Below are positions 8,034 through 15,698 of a DNA stretch of 64,000 bases, piece after piece (position 1 is the first letter of the stretch; the number at the start of each line of letters is the position of its first letter). Made by a program: the position numbers and the translations under genes. Origin of the DNA: Collimonas sp. OK607 (lineage in GTDB: Bacteria; Pseudomonadota; Gammaproteobacteria; Burkholderiales; Burkholderiaceae_D); the NCBI RefSeq assembly GCF_900111995.1, contig NZ_FOKF01000002.1, positions 124,001 through 188,000 of the forward strand, given 5' to 3'. The notes below the pieces were generated by a model. It saw only the letters and a program-made list of their open reading frames with translations, did no database searches and was not told the DNA's origin.

Positions 8034-8327
8034 TCACGGCATCTTGCTAAGAATCCCATTCATCTCGTCTGCGGAAAATGCGCGCAGTGTTTGCGTCCGG
8101 ACGTTACCTGCCGCACCGAGGGACAGTCCGAATGCGGTGAAAGTGGCTTCGTCGGGCGCATCGAAGGTCACCACTAAATCGTGACTCCCCAGCGTCCAAT
8201 AAATATCTTTCATTTCAATGCCAAACTTCTTTGCCATTTCGCGAACAGCAGCTGCTCGCTTAGTGGTGTCTTTCACGGTGCGGATTCCCTGGTCTGTGAA
8301 ATTCGAGAGAACGATGTAAGTTGCCAT
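8034..8327 (-). CDS. GYD domain protein
   Basis: 97 residues from the ATG at 8327 (GGAG upstream); the longer frame to 8405 has no site. The start ATYIVLSNFTDQGIRTVKDT and the segment DIYWTLGSHDLVVTFDAPDE are characteristic of the GYD family, small cytosolic alpha/beta proteins of unknown biochemical role that often occur on mobile or accessory DNA. It is the first intact gene of the cargo interval. No operon partner is clear because the upstream reading frame is only a fragment. Confidence 0.9.
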   Translation of the reverse strand: MATYIVLSNFTDQGIRTVKDTTKRAAAVREMAKKFGIEMKDIYWTLGSHDLVVTFDAPDEATFTAFGLSLGAAGNVRTQTLRAFSADEMNGILSKMP

Positions 8328-8356
8328 GATGAGTCTCCTAGTCGGCTGGGAGGAAA

Positions 8357-8542
8357 CTACGCGTTGCCGAGGCGCGCAGACTGGGCCTGTGCTGCGGGAG
8401 TGCATGAAGTTGGGAACTTCACGGTACCGAGTTTCGCGGCACCCGGCTCTCCATGGGAGTGTTCTTCGTCCTGACCAAGTGTCGGGCCGACGGCAAGGAT
8501 GGCGGCGGTGCTGGCGATGACAAGGTATTTGCTATTATTCAT
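8357..8542 (-). pseudogene. Secreted protein, N-terminal remnant
   Basis: 61 codons from an ATG at 8542 with GGAGG upstream. It begins with a signal peptide (about 22 residues, ending TLGQ) and continues GTVKFPTSCTPAAQAQ, a start I associate with exported proteins of several hundred residues that contain tetratricopeptide repeats. The rest is missing: after AAQAQ the frame runs into SARLGNA and stops 30 bases before the GYD gene. A deletion in the island has therefore left only the promoter-proximal piece. Confidence 0.6.
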
Positions 8543-8849
8543 GAGGTGCCTCCGATTGGGGACACGATACCGCTTGGCACAGCGCCAGTCGCAATAGTCG
8601 ACCCGCGTCGTGTTTTTTGGTCGTCCACCGGCGCCCCCTCATCCAAATAAAGGGTCGTAGGTTTAACAAGATGAAAGATGAAAAATCCCTGACCATGGCA
8701 TGCCCTCTCCCCCCGTGAGAATAGGTTGGGCAAGCGGCACTTCTTCAGGTGGCGAAAATCCAATTCTGAGGATGGCTATTTTTGCCCAACGCGCCGGAAA
8801 GATAAAAATAGCCGATTACAGAACTCTTGAATCAGTGCAATGCGCTGTC
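8543..8849. other. Intergenic stretch without a gene
   Basis: No gene is supported. The region must contain the promoter of the remnant at 8357-8542. Otherwise nothing recognisable is seen. Confidence 0.5.
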
Positions 8850-9218
8850 TTATTGCGGTTTAGCGTATTTTGCGACGCCTGTCACATCGAACAACACGCA
8901 ACGCTGGTCTCCAACTACCCAGGCATCATGCCCAGGTGGCATATAAAAGACGTCGCCCGGCCCGTATTCCACCTCAGATCCACCGTCCATTTTAACGACC
9001 ATCCGCCCTTCAAGGATGATGCCTGTATGAGCGGCCTGGCAAGAGTCCGTTCCTGCGATCGGTTTCACATGCAGACTCCAGCGCCAACCAGGCTCGAACT
9101 CGCCGCGGCCCATTGTGTGGTTTCCGAGGGTAAAGACAGCTACCTTGCCTTTTCCATCTTTGAATGGACGAACTTCGTCTGGCTTGTCCAAAGTTTTTTT
9201 CTCTAGCGTCGCACTCAT
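8850..9218 (-). CDS. Cupin domain protein
   Basis: 122 residues from the ATG at 9218 (GGAG nine bases upstream); a TTG five codons earlier is less likely. The two conserved cupin motifs are visible: the first around residues 55-75 (SLHVKPIAGTDSC, HTGIILEGRMVV) and the second GPGDVFYMPPGHDAWVVG. Metal ligands are partly conserved (His in HTG; His in PGHDAW). This single-domain beta-barrel could bind a small molecule or be an enzyme; the sequence does not show which. It stands alone, with a palindromic repeat about 220 bases upstream of its start. Confidence 0.88.
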   Translation of the reverse strand: MSATLEKKTLDKPDEVRPFKDGKGKVAVFTLGNHTMGRGEFEPGWRWSLHVKPIAGTDSCQAAHTGIILEGRMVVKMDGGSEVEYGPGDVFYMPPGHDAWVVGDQRCVLFDVTGVAKYAKPQ

Positions 9219-9437
9219 CGCATGATTCTCCAAAAAATGGTGGGTGGATATGGCATAGGCGAATCAGGATAGTTGAGCAGTGAAAAACGACTACACCAGA
9301 CGCACCCGTACCGACTAATCGGCTTTGAGTTCAGAACTCATAATGGATATTTCAATATAGGTGGGTGCATGGCAAATGCAAGAGGTAGTGCTGTCAGAAC
9401 CATGCGCGTATCCTTGGTCCATCGCGTGCACGGCTCT

Positions 9438-9563
9438 ATGGTGTTCCTAGGGCTGCTCTGGTCGGCTCAAGTCCACGTCCTTTTGCTCGCTACCAGGCAA
9501 TCGGACTGTAACCGTTGTGCAAATGCAGGTAGGGAGGGAAAGTCCTTGCAGGCTAGAAGGCGC
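9438..9563. repeat. Palindromic repeat family 1, copy a
   Basis: Resembles 16021-16126 over its whole length (shared start ATGGYGTTCCTAGNGCT, centre TTTTGCYCGYTACCRGGCAA, then GTGCAAATGC and GGGARG). The central palindrome is degenerate here. It lies upstream of the minus-strand cupin gene. Related shorter copies are at 10454-10539 and 11254-11314. Confidence 0.7.
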
Positions 9564-9599
9564 TATAGTTAACCCGATTAACAATAGATCAGATTTCGT

Positions 9600-9696
9600 C
9601 CGGGAAAACTTCAGGGCCACCATGCTCTTTGTCACCGCACTGTCGGCTGATGCGGGCCGTGACCGCGCAATGGAGCAAGACCTGCTGTCGACCGCA
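9600..9696. repeat. Dispersed repeat family 2, copy 1
   Basis: Begins CGGGAAAACTTCAGGGCCA and continues through GTCACCGC and CTGATGCGGGC. Similar blocks lie at 14148-14243, 14405-14468 and 15071-15145. With copy 2 it also shares a downstream segment, GACCTGCTNTCGACCGCA. Copies differ by scattered substitutions, so they are old. Confidence 0.65.
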
Positions 9697-9835
9697 CTCA
9701 GTCAGCCATTGTCCACGGCAAGGCAGACGGCAAAACGTTCAATGGATACCCGAAAACCATCCTTGCACTGGACTCATATATCGTGGCCCGTCAGCGTCCC
9801 TTTCGATGGCATTGCTGGTTACGGTTTGATACGTA

Positions 9836-10417
9836 TTATTGAGGTTTTAGCGTGGCGCTTAAAAACTCTCGAATGGCCTTTCTGGCCTCGGTAGACGCCT
9901 TCTCGTCATAAGCAATCGTTGGTCCATACTCCACGCAGGAATCAGCGTAGGTAAAGGGCTGCTTCGTTTTCGCATTGATGATCACCCCATTCTCAGCCTC
10001 CGCGAGTTGGCAATTCCGCGTTGTTTGCGCCTTCTCAAGTTTCACGGGCATTTTCAGAGCCTGCCAATCGAATACATGGTTGGCACCCGTATATTCGGTC
10101 AACTGGACATTTTTGCCTTTCGCTTTCAGGCGGCCGATATAGGCGCGACAAGGTCCGACCGGCGCATAGTTATCTGCGCTGCCGTGAAACAGCCGAATGG
10201 GCTTGTCCACTACCTCGTCGTCGTCGCGAAAGGTGTTGCAGGTTGGGTAAAATGGGATATACGCGGCAAACTCCTGCTCTGCCGGGCCATGCATACGCTG
10301 GAAGCGCTTGACGCTTGCATAGAGTGCCGCTACACCTCCCCGCGAGAAACCCATGAGTACAATCCGCGCTGGATCGATCCTCGGGTGCTTGGCGAGCAGA
10401 TCGAGCGCACGGCCATG
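9836..10417 (-). pseudogene. Dienelactone-hydrolase-like alpha/beta hydrolase, 5'-truncated
   Basis: The readable frame extends upstream of the first ATG (10354) to about 10417, encoding GRALDLLAKHPRIDPARIV before LMGFSRGGVAAL, and is then broken by an in-frame TAG at the junction with a repeat. The fragment keeps the nucleophile elbow GFSRGG, a late Asp (SADNYAPVG) and His (TGANHVFDW), so the C-terminal two thirds of a dienelactone hydrolase-type enzyme is present. The N-terminal part, probably with a signal peptide, is gone. It is unlikely to be active. It ends near 9836 in a leader-free tail rich in Ala and Lys. Confidence 0.7.
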
Positions 10418-10453
10418 CTAGTGGATATCTGACGGGTACTGATCGACCCAGGT

Positions 10454-10539
10454 ATTTTGCCCGGTACCGTGCAATCTGACGGTACCCTTGGTGCAAATCT
10501 GTTAGGGAAGGCAAGTCCATTGGAGGGGCATAGAAGGCG
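10454..10539. repeat. Palindromic repeat family 1, copy b
   Basis: Contains TTGCCCGGTACCGTGCAA (one mismatch from a perfect palindrome), TCTGACGGTACCCTTGGTGC and GGGAAGGCAAGTCC. It abuts the broken 5' end of the hydrolase remnant and lies just downstream of the lipocalin-like gene. The word GAGCGCACGGCCATGCT before it (10401) also occurs at 14321. Confidence 0.7.
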
Positions 10540-10574
10540 TTGGCGGCAGGGGGCTTGACCTTGGGCGTGGCGGC

Positions 10575-11093
10575 TTACTTAGCTCGTTTCAGTACCACTT
10601 CGCCCGAGCCACCACCGGATGCAGCAGGGGTCGTCCACTTCAGTTCGTCCCCTGTGATAGTGAATGGTCGCCTCTGCTCAACGCCGTTCCAGTTCGGAAA
10701 CGTACTTGTTTCTATGCGAAAGGTGATGGTCTTATCCGTCTCGTTGACGGAGTACCTGCCGAAGTGAGCGATTGATCCCTGCACGATGGCCTTATTCTCA
10801 TCTGGAGTACCGTCCATGCGATTGTTGGACGCGAATTTGGGCTGACCAGAGCGCGAGTTCACCAGTGCATAGTGACCATTGCCATCAAAGATCACAAGAC
10901 CCTGCGGATTGGGACCATACATCGGCACCCGGCTGCCATCCGAGCGGACGGTGTCGACCGATACATACATCCAGGCTCCGATGAGTTGCTCGTTCAGTGT
11001 CTTTTGTTGGCCGATTGCATCGCTCGATGGCAGGGTAACACCCAAAAACAGCAGTGCCATAGCAACTAGTGTGAGTGAGCTGAGACGGTTCAT
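10575..11093 (-). CDS. Secreted lipocalin-like domain protein
   Basis: 172 residues from the ATG at 11093 with GGAGG upstream; the longer frame is out of character. A signal peptide (LTLVAMALLFLGVTLPS, cleavage near residue 28) is followed by LIGAWMYVSVDTV, GLVIFDGNGHYAL and PFTITGDELKWTTP, the pattern of lipocalin-like (lipocalin_5) proteins, small beta-barrels that usually bind hydrophobic ligands. It is probably periplasmic. It stands alone between repeat copies b and c, like a single-gene cassette. Ligand unknown. Confidence 0.85.
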   Translation of the reverse strand: MNRLSSLTLVAMALLFLGVTLPSSDAIGQQKTLNEQLIGAWMYVSVDTVRSDGSRVPMYGPNPQGLVIFDGNGHYALVNSRSGQPKFASNNRMDGTPDENKAIVQGSIAHFGRYSVNETDKTITFRIETSTFPNWNGVEQRRPFTITGDELKWTTPAASGGGSGEVVLKRAK

Positions 11094-11521
11094 GATGTTC
11101 CTCCGTTGAGGGTTTGATCGAGACTCCCCGGATGGCGCCTCGTTATGGGCGCGGTCCGGCATTTGCTCGTCGGAGCAGCACCGTTTCACGACGATGTGCG
11201 CGGCCATAGTCAACCCTGTGCCGATATCGGTACGGGATAGTATATGCCCACAGCCTTTTGCCCGGTACCGGGCAATCTGACGGTACCCTGGGTGCAAATG
11301 CTGGCAGGGAGGCCGTTCCTGCGCGGATAACATCGGTGCTTCGGCTGCTGGCGGCGGTGGGGAGCATGAACTTGGACATGACGGTTTCTTGGTGGCCGTG
11401 GTGCGCTTACGCAGCGCAGCATCTGTGGGCGTCGATTACCTGATGTCGAGAAAGCCAATTGTTGCAAGGGTGAGGCAATTTGATTGGGCCGAACACTACG
11501 GCGCCAGATTCACGATGGACG
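11094..11521. other. Repeat-bearing region upstream of lipocalin-like gene
   Basis: No gene is supported in these 428 bases. The region holds repeat copy c (11254-11314) and the promoter of the lipocalin-like gene. Confidence 0.5.
11254..11314. repeat. Palindromic repeat family 1, copy c
   Basis: Contains the best palindrome of the family, TTGCCCGGTACCGGGCAA at 11258-11275 (18 bases, perfect), then TCTGACGGTACCCTGGGTGC and AAATGCTGGCAGGGAGGCC. Its flanks diverge from the other copies. Confidence 0.72.
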
Positions 11522-12397
11522 CTACGGGCGCGGCTTCTGCGATCTGCTGGTCAGCACCAACGCAATGCCGCCAAGGATCGCCACGGACGCAGCGACCAGG
11601 CGCGGTGTGATCGCCTCCGAAAGGAACGCCACGCCGCCAAATGCGGCGATGAGCGGTACCGACAACTGTACCGTGGCTGCTCGCATGGCGGAAAGTTTGC
11701 TCAATGCCGCGTACCAGATGACATACCCAATGCCGGACGTGAGTGTGCCAGAGGTAATGGCAAGGGCGACTCCAGCCGCATCCGCGTATGCGTGGGCGAC
11801 GAAAAGCAAGCTCAACAACAGGGCGAGCGGCACTGCCCGCGTAAAATTGCCTGCTGTGGCGGCGAGCGGGTCGGCCACTCCGCGACCGCGCAGCGAGTAC
11901 ACGCCCCACGCCACGCCAGCAATGGCCATCAACGCAGCACCCAGGGGCGGCGGCGCAGCGACTCCCGGCGATACAAGGTAGACCAGCCCCGCGACAGCCA
12001 ATGCGAGACCTAGCCAGGCGATAGGTCCGAACATCTCGCCCGAGCGCAGGCCAACGATCAACATCGTCAATTGAACCGCACCGAACAGTATTAATGCGCC
12101 GGTACCTGCGGGCAAAGTGAGATACGCGAACGAGAAGAACGCGACATAAGCAAACAGCATGGTCGCAGCGAGCCAGTCGGCATGGCCGGGTGAAAGCCGT
12201 GCCTCCCTGAAGCGCACGATGACGGCGAGCGTGATCGCTCCTGAAACCAGCCTGATGCTGGCAAAGCTGGCCGGATCGATGCCTCGTTGCTGTAGCGCGA
12301 GCCGGCACAACAGAGAATTTGCCGCGAAAGCGAGCATGGCCACCGCAGTGAGGACGATTGCCTGCAAGGTGGGCCGGCCATTGCGCGCGTTATGCAT
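11522..12397 (-). CDS. EamA/DMT family transporter
   Basis: 291 residues with about ten hydrophobic helices in two EamA repeats (first SLLCRLALQQRGIDPASFA, second AGVAWGVYSLRGRG and GIGYVIWYAALSKLSAMRAA), the drug/metabolite transporter superfamily. The ATG at 12397 lies within the last codons of the preceding gene (ATGCATAA overlap), so translation is coupled. It belongs to a three-gene unit with DUF2182 and DUF1326 proteins. The longer open frame to 12502 would need a start inside the DUF2182 gene and is rejected. Probably exports a small metabolite; substrate unknown. Confidence 0.9.
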   Translation of the reverse strand: MHNARNGRPTLQAIVLTAVAMLAFAANSLLCRLALQQRGIDPASFASIRLVSGAITLAVIVRFREARLSPGHADWLAATMLFAYVAFFSFAYLTLPAGTGALILFGAVQLTMLIVGLRSGEMFGPIAWLGLALAVAGLVYLVSPGVAAPPPLGAALMAIAGVAWGVYSLRGRGVADPLAATAGNFTRAVPLALLLSLLFVAHAYADAAGVALAITSGTLTSGIGYVIWYAALSKLSAMRAATVQLSVPLIAAFGGVAFLSEAITPRLVAASVAILGGIALVLTSRSQKPRP

Positions 12398-13205
12398 GGG
12401 TCGCCACCAGGACCACAGCCCCAGACAGCAGCGCGACACCGAGCGGCGTGCTGAGACGCCGCCCCCAGCGAACGTTCTTTTCGATTGCCATTGCAGCCGC
12501 AAGCAGCAGCATCCAGCCGAGGCTGCCGGCGCCGAGTGCGAACATCAACAGCATCAACGCCCAGCAACAGCCGACGCAGAACAGGCCGTGCTGCACGCCA
12601 AGCATAAATGCGTGCCGCGCTTGCGCCTGCCCACGCCAGCGCTGGATAACGAAACTCAGGGGCGTTCGGCATTTCTCCAGGCATCGATACTTTAGCCGGC
12701 TGAACTGAAAGGCGCCGGCCAACGCAATTATTGCCGCGCCGATCAGCCAGCCATGCCAAGCCAATGCGGGGATACTGGCAAACAGGGACAGCACAGCGCT
12801 ATGAAGTGCGTGCGCCAGGAGTCCGAATGCGCCCCACACCGTCATGTAGCCCAGGCCGAGTAGTATGAGCAGGCGCCCATGGTCCGAGCGCTGCGCCGTC
12901 AGCCGGTCAAAGGTGTTAAACAACGGCAGGGTGGTCGGCAGCATCATGGCTGCCGTCATGAGTATCCACGCGGCAGCGTAAAGCGCCATGGGCACGACCA
13001 CAGTGCCGCCGGGAACGACACGGCACAGAAATGCCGCCGGCCCTGATGCTGTCCAGTCACCGTGATCGAGATAGCGGCCGTATGGACTGCGCGCCCACGC
13101 CCATAGCGACAGCCACGCGAGCGCAATCAACGCGGCCAGGACCGGCAGGAATACGCGATGGCGGCGCGAACTGCCGGGCGGCAACAGAGCTGCCGAAGGT
13201 TTCAT
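12390..13205 (-). CDS. DUF2182 integral membrane protein
   Basis: 271 residues with six or more membrane helices. The segments MTAAMMLPTTLPLF, LKYRCLEKCRTPL and GLFCVGCCWALMLLMF, with conserved Cys, Met and Lys, mark the DUF2182 family, annotated as predicted metal-binding membrane proteins. Its start ATGA overlaps the stop of the DUF1326 gene by four bases, and its end overlaps the EamA gene by eight. DUF1326-DUF2182 pairs are common in proteobacteria. The Cys-rich motifs in both suggest metal or thiol chemistry, which is inference. Confidence 0.9.
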   Translation of the reverse strand: MKPSAALLPPGSSRRHRVFLPVLAALIALAWLSLWAWARSPYGRYLDHGDWTASGPAAFLCRVVPGGTVVVPMALYAAAWILMTAAMMLPTTLPLFNTFDRLTAQRSDHGRLLILLGLGYMTVWGAFGLLAHALHSAVLSLFASIPALAWHGWLIGAAIIALAGAFQFSRLKYRCLEKCRTPLSFVIQRWRGQAQARHAFMLGVQHGLFCVGCCWALMLLMFALGAGSLGWMLLLAAAMAIEKNVRWGRRLSTPLGVALLSGAVVLVATHA

Positions 13206-13804
13206 GCGTCGAAGACAAACGTACTCTGCAAAGCGTTGTGGTTCTTGATATCGAGATCGATGCCGAGGGCAGCGTTCTTGGATCGATAGGTCGGCGCCTT
13301 ACCGACAAACACCGGAGCGCCCGGCACCGTTGAGAACACAGTGTCGGAGAGCGTAGTCTGGCCGCCGGTCGCACCAAGATAAGGTTCGAGTTCAGCATAG
13401 TAGTTCTTGCCGATCTCGAGTTCACCCTTGCCCGCGACCACGGTAAAGCGTATCGGTGCCCGCTCTACTGATACGACCTCGCCGATCAGCTTGGCGAGTT
13501 CAGCGACCGGCCCGCCAGCCTGCCCGGTATAGACCTTCAGCAGTGCCTCTTCCTGCGCCTTGGAGGCTTGGTCGTCCACGTAGATCGCGGCAGTCCAGTT
13601 GCCTAGCAGAATATTACCTGGTACATGCGCTACGGCAGCGATGGTGTTGCCACCCACATCGACGCCGTCGACCGTTCCCTTGTCTATGCGCCACGCGACG
13701 ATCGTGTCGCAGGTGCCGTTATCAGGATCCTCGCCGATCCAGCAGGGGCACAGGACGTTGCAATTACAAACCTCGAGCAGGCGACCTTCCAGGTGATAGC
13801 TCAT
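13202..13804 (-). CDS. DUF1326 domain protein
   Basis: 200 residues, soluble, without signal peptide. The N-terminus carries VCNCNVLCPCWIGEDPDNGTC, of which the closely spaced cysteines CNCNVLCPCW are the family signature. First gene of the overlapping DUF1326-DUF2182-EamA unit. Biochemical role unknown; cysteines could bind metal or take part in redox chemistry. It is the 5' gene, so the promoter must lie between 13805 and about 13920. Family assignment is firm. Confidence 0.9.
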   Translation of the reverse strand: MSYHLEGRLLEVCNCNVLCPCWIGEDPDNGTCDTIVAWRIDKGTVDGVDVGGNTIAAVAHVPGNILLGNWTAAIYVDDQASKAQEEALLKVYTGQAGGPVAELAKLIGEVVSVERAPIRFTVVAGKGELEIGKNYYAELEPYLGATGGQTTLSDTVFSTVPGAPVFVGKAPTYRSKNAALGIDLDIKNHNALQSTFVFDA

Positions 13805-14147
13805 ACGAACCTCCCTTGCAGCTATACGAACACGGACTTGTCGCCGCAGCGCGCAGCGGCAAGAGATAAATTATTCTAGGTTGCGCGGTGGGGCAATTCA
13901 AGTTGGATGACAGCTCGGCAGATCGTCATGCGCGGTTGTTCGGGCATTTAAGCCGATATCGAGAGAGGGCTTCGATTTCCCATTAGGGAGCACCATCGAA
14001 GGACGGCTTGTGGCCGAATCCCGGCGCTCACTACAGGTCAGCATTGATTCTACCCAAAAATGGCACTAGCCTTTCGTGAAGGCGGTCGTTCCACGGTCGA
14101 GCCATGCGTCTTGCCTCAGCAAGCGTTCCAGCATGGGTGGTTCCCGT

Positions 14148-14243
14148 CGGGGAAATTCGGGATCAAGTACGCTCGTTGGCGCCTGCCTGCAAGCTGATGT
14201 TGGTGGTGACATGGATTTGGGGCTCGACCTGCTCTCGACCGCA
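14148..14243. repeat. Dispersed repeat family 2, copy 2
   Basis: CGGGGAAATTCGGGATCAAG then CGCTCGTTGGCGCC, AAGCTGATG and GGTGGTGAC, followed by CGACCTGCTCTCGACCGCA shared with copy 1. Confidence 0.6.
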
Positions 14244-14370
14244 TCCTGCGCCAAGGCGGAAGGTAAAATGGTCTGTAGCCCACGATGCCGGCCAGCGCAC
14301 ATCCGCCAGACCAGGTCAACGAGCGCACGGCCATGCTGGCGTATACCCAACCGACACAGGTATGACGGCT

Positions 14371-14390
14371 CACTTGGGAATTCCCAAGTG
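14371..14390. repeat. 20-base perfect palindrome
   Basis: CACTTGGGAATTCCCAAGTG. It occupies the place, relative to the upstream word GAGCGCACGGCCATGCT, that the CCCGGTACCGGG palindrome occupies in repeat copy b. So flanks are alike while the palindromic core differs. Confidence 0.75.
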
Positions 14391-14404
14391 AGGACACGTA
14401 CTAT

Positions 14405-14468
14405 TCGGGAAAAATTCAGGGCCATCACGGTCGTTGTCACCGCTCGGTAACCTGATGCCGGCGATGGT
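14405..14468. repeat. Dispersed repeat family 2, copy 3
   Basis: TCGGGAAAAATTCAGGGCCA, GTCGTTGTCACCGC and CCTGATGCCGGCGATGG, clearly related to copies at 9600, 14148 and 15071. It lies 15 bases after the perfect palindrome. Confidence 0.65.
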
Positions 14469-14694
14469 CCCGGAAATGGGTTGCGCCGGGACTGGAGGCA
14501 GCGTGTTCGGACGCGGACCGAGGTTCTTGATGTCAATCACAGTAAAGCATCGCCGAACCGGACAACGGCACCCGCCACGTTGAATTTTGCATTGATGTAC
14601 CCCACCGCGATCCACTGGTGATCGTGGCAATATTTCCATCCGTCCAGTCATGTCAGGCGAGGTCTTTGAGAACACCTGAAATCACCTCGCATGC

Positions 14695-14799
14695 TCAATA
14701 GTAATGATGGCGAACATACTCTTGATACACTTCATCGGCGATCCAGACTGCGATGATTGAGAACGGAATCAGCAGAACAAGTACCCACCCAAGTTCCAT
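14695..14799 (-). CDS. Tiny single-span membrane protein
   Basis: 34 residues. The start MELGWVLVLLIPFSIIAVW forms one membrane helix and the rest (ADEVYQEYVRHHYY) is a polar, aromatic tail. The clean hydrophobic-then-charged pattern suggests a real micro-protein, but the ribosome binding site is poor and no family is recognised. Confidence 0.4.
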   Translation of the reverse strand: MELGWVLVLLIPFSIIAVWIADEVYQEYVRHHYY

Positions 14800-15030
14800 A
14801 AAATAAAATCAACTTTCGTTGAACCCTCTGTCAATGGACGCACGTTAAGACTAATAAATCCTGTAAGGATTACAAGTGCACGTTTGATATCCTTTTTTCA
14901 TGGGTAGTGCACACAACTGCCACTCTCAGCCGTTTGCGTCAGTCACTATTTCATACGCGTACTAAGGTCGTTTCAATACCGCTTTTCTGCGAGGAAGGAT
15001 GCGCGAAGTCGGGCAATGCCGACAGGCCCC

Positions 15031-15070
15031 ATGGCATCTTATAGCCGTTATAAGATGGGTTAGATGCCAT
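15031..15070. repeat. Two mutually exclusive hairpins
   Basis: ATGGCATCT at 15031-15039 is the exact reverse complement of AGATGCCAT at 15062-15070, while the overlapping CATCTTATA at 15035-15043 is the exact reverse complement of TATAAGATG at 15049-15057. One arm is shared, so only one can form fully at a time, as in attenuators. Family 2 copy 4 follows immediately. Confidence 0.6.
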
Positions 15071-15145
15071 AGGGAAAAACATCAGGGTCCAGCATGCTCG
15101 TTGGCGTCACCCGGCAAACTGATGCAGGCGGTGATTGCGCAGATG
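15071..15145. repeat. Dispersed repeat family 2, copy 4
   Basis: AGGGAAAAACATCAGGGTCC, GCTCGTTGGCGTCACC, AAACTGATGCAGGCGGTGAT. Most similar to copies 2 and 3. Confidence 0.62.
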
Positions 15146-15475
15146 AATAGTCAGTGCACGAAACGGAAACATCGTGTGGCAAGACCGAGCGGCTGGACGT
15201 ATTACGGGGGAGAGGGGACGATGCTTGCCCACAAGCGAATGTCCGGTAAGAGGTGGCAGAACTTGCTGGGCACAGGGAGCCTGCCACACGCGGTCTGCTA
15301 AACCGATTAGTTAAGCGGCATACAGCTCTCTGTTAGATGACGAAAATTGCGCTGAGGCAACATTCAATAGGTGCCGCCTGACGCTTCGTGCCAGACCGGC
15401 CCGCTCGGCGGCCGGTATCGAATAATCAACGGATACAAGCGATACGGATGTTGAAAGGCTGAATTAATCCATATC

Positions 15476-15503
15476 AGCCCATCCTCCCCGGTGGGCTTTT
15501 TTA
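15476..15503 (+). terminator. Plus-strand terminator
   Basis: GCCCATC and GGTGGGC around CTCCCC, followed by six T residues. It faces the 3' end of the small gene at 15501-15698 and would stop plus-strand transcripts. Confidence 0.6.
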
Positions 15504-15698
15504 CGCCGGTCGCTCGACTAGGCTCTTCTTCCAGTCGCCCGCATAGCCAAATGACGGTGCTGGCAGTTCGTCTACCATCCAGAAATTAGTTCTAGCATTG
15601 AAGTTCGGCGTCATGTACCAGTGTGCATCCCGGTCGGCATCCATCGCCCACCACCTAGCGCCCTTCGGCGCTTTCTTCCAGTCGATCTCTGTCGGCAT
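15501..15698 (-). CDS. Small protein of unknown function
   Basis: 65 residues from an ATG at 15698 with a strong GGAGGG site. It is very rich in Trp (six) and Asp: the start is PTEIDWKKAPKGARWWAMD and later ARTNFWMVDELPAP. Proteins with the KGARWWAMD-type start are, in my recollection, found on prophages and islands, with no known function. No signal peptide or membrane helix. The good site and biased composition argue for a real gene. Confidence 0.65.
   Translation of the reverse strand: MPTEIDWKKAPKGARWWAMDADRDAHWYMTPNFNARTNFWMVDELPAPSFGYAGDWKKSLVERPA

Larger units (their letters stand above)
9219..9835. other. Repeat-bearing region between cupin gene and hydrolase remnant
   Basis: No gene is supported in these 617 bases. 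They contain one copy each of the two dispersed repeat families of this island (9438-9563 and 9600-9696). Confidence 0.6.
13805..14694. other. Gene-poor region with repeats and a perfect palindrome
   Basis: No gene is supported in 890 bases; open frames here translate to unstructured, Arg/Pro/Ser-rich sequence typical of non-coding DNA. It contains family 2 copies at 14148-14243 and 14405-14468, a shared word GAGCGCACGGCCATGCT at 14321-14337 and a 20-base perfect palindrome at 14371-14390. Confidence 0.6.
14800..15500. other. Gene-poor region with nested inverted repeats
   Basis: No gene is supported in 701 bases. It holds two competing hairpins at 15031-15070, family 2 copy 4 and a plus-strand terminator at its right edge. 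Confidence 0.5.

Noticed and set aside
14066-14536. 156-codon minus-strand open frame
   Set aside because: Product is Arg/Pro/Ser-rich, overlaps repeat family 2 copies and the perfect palindrome, and has no family; typical of non-coding GC-rich DNA.
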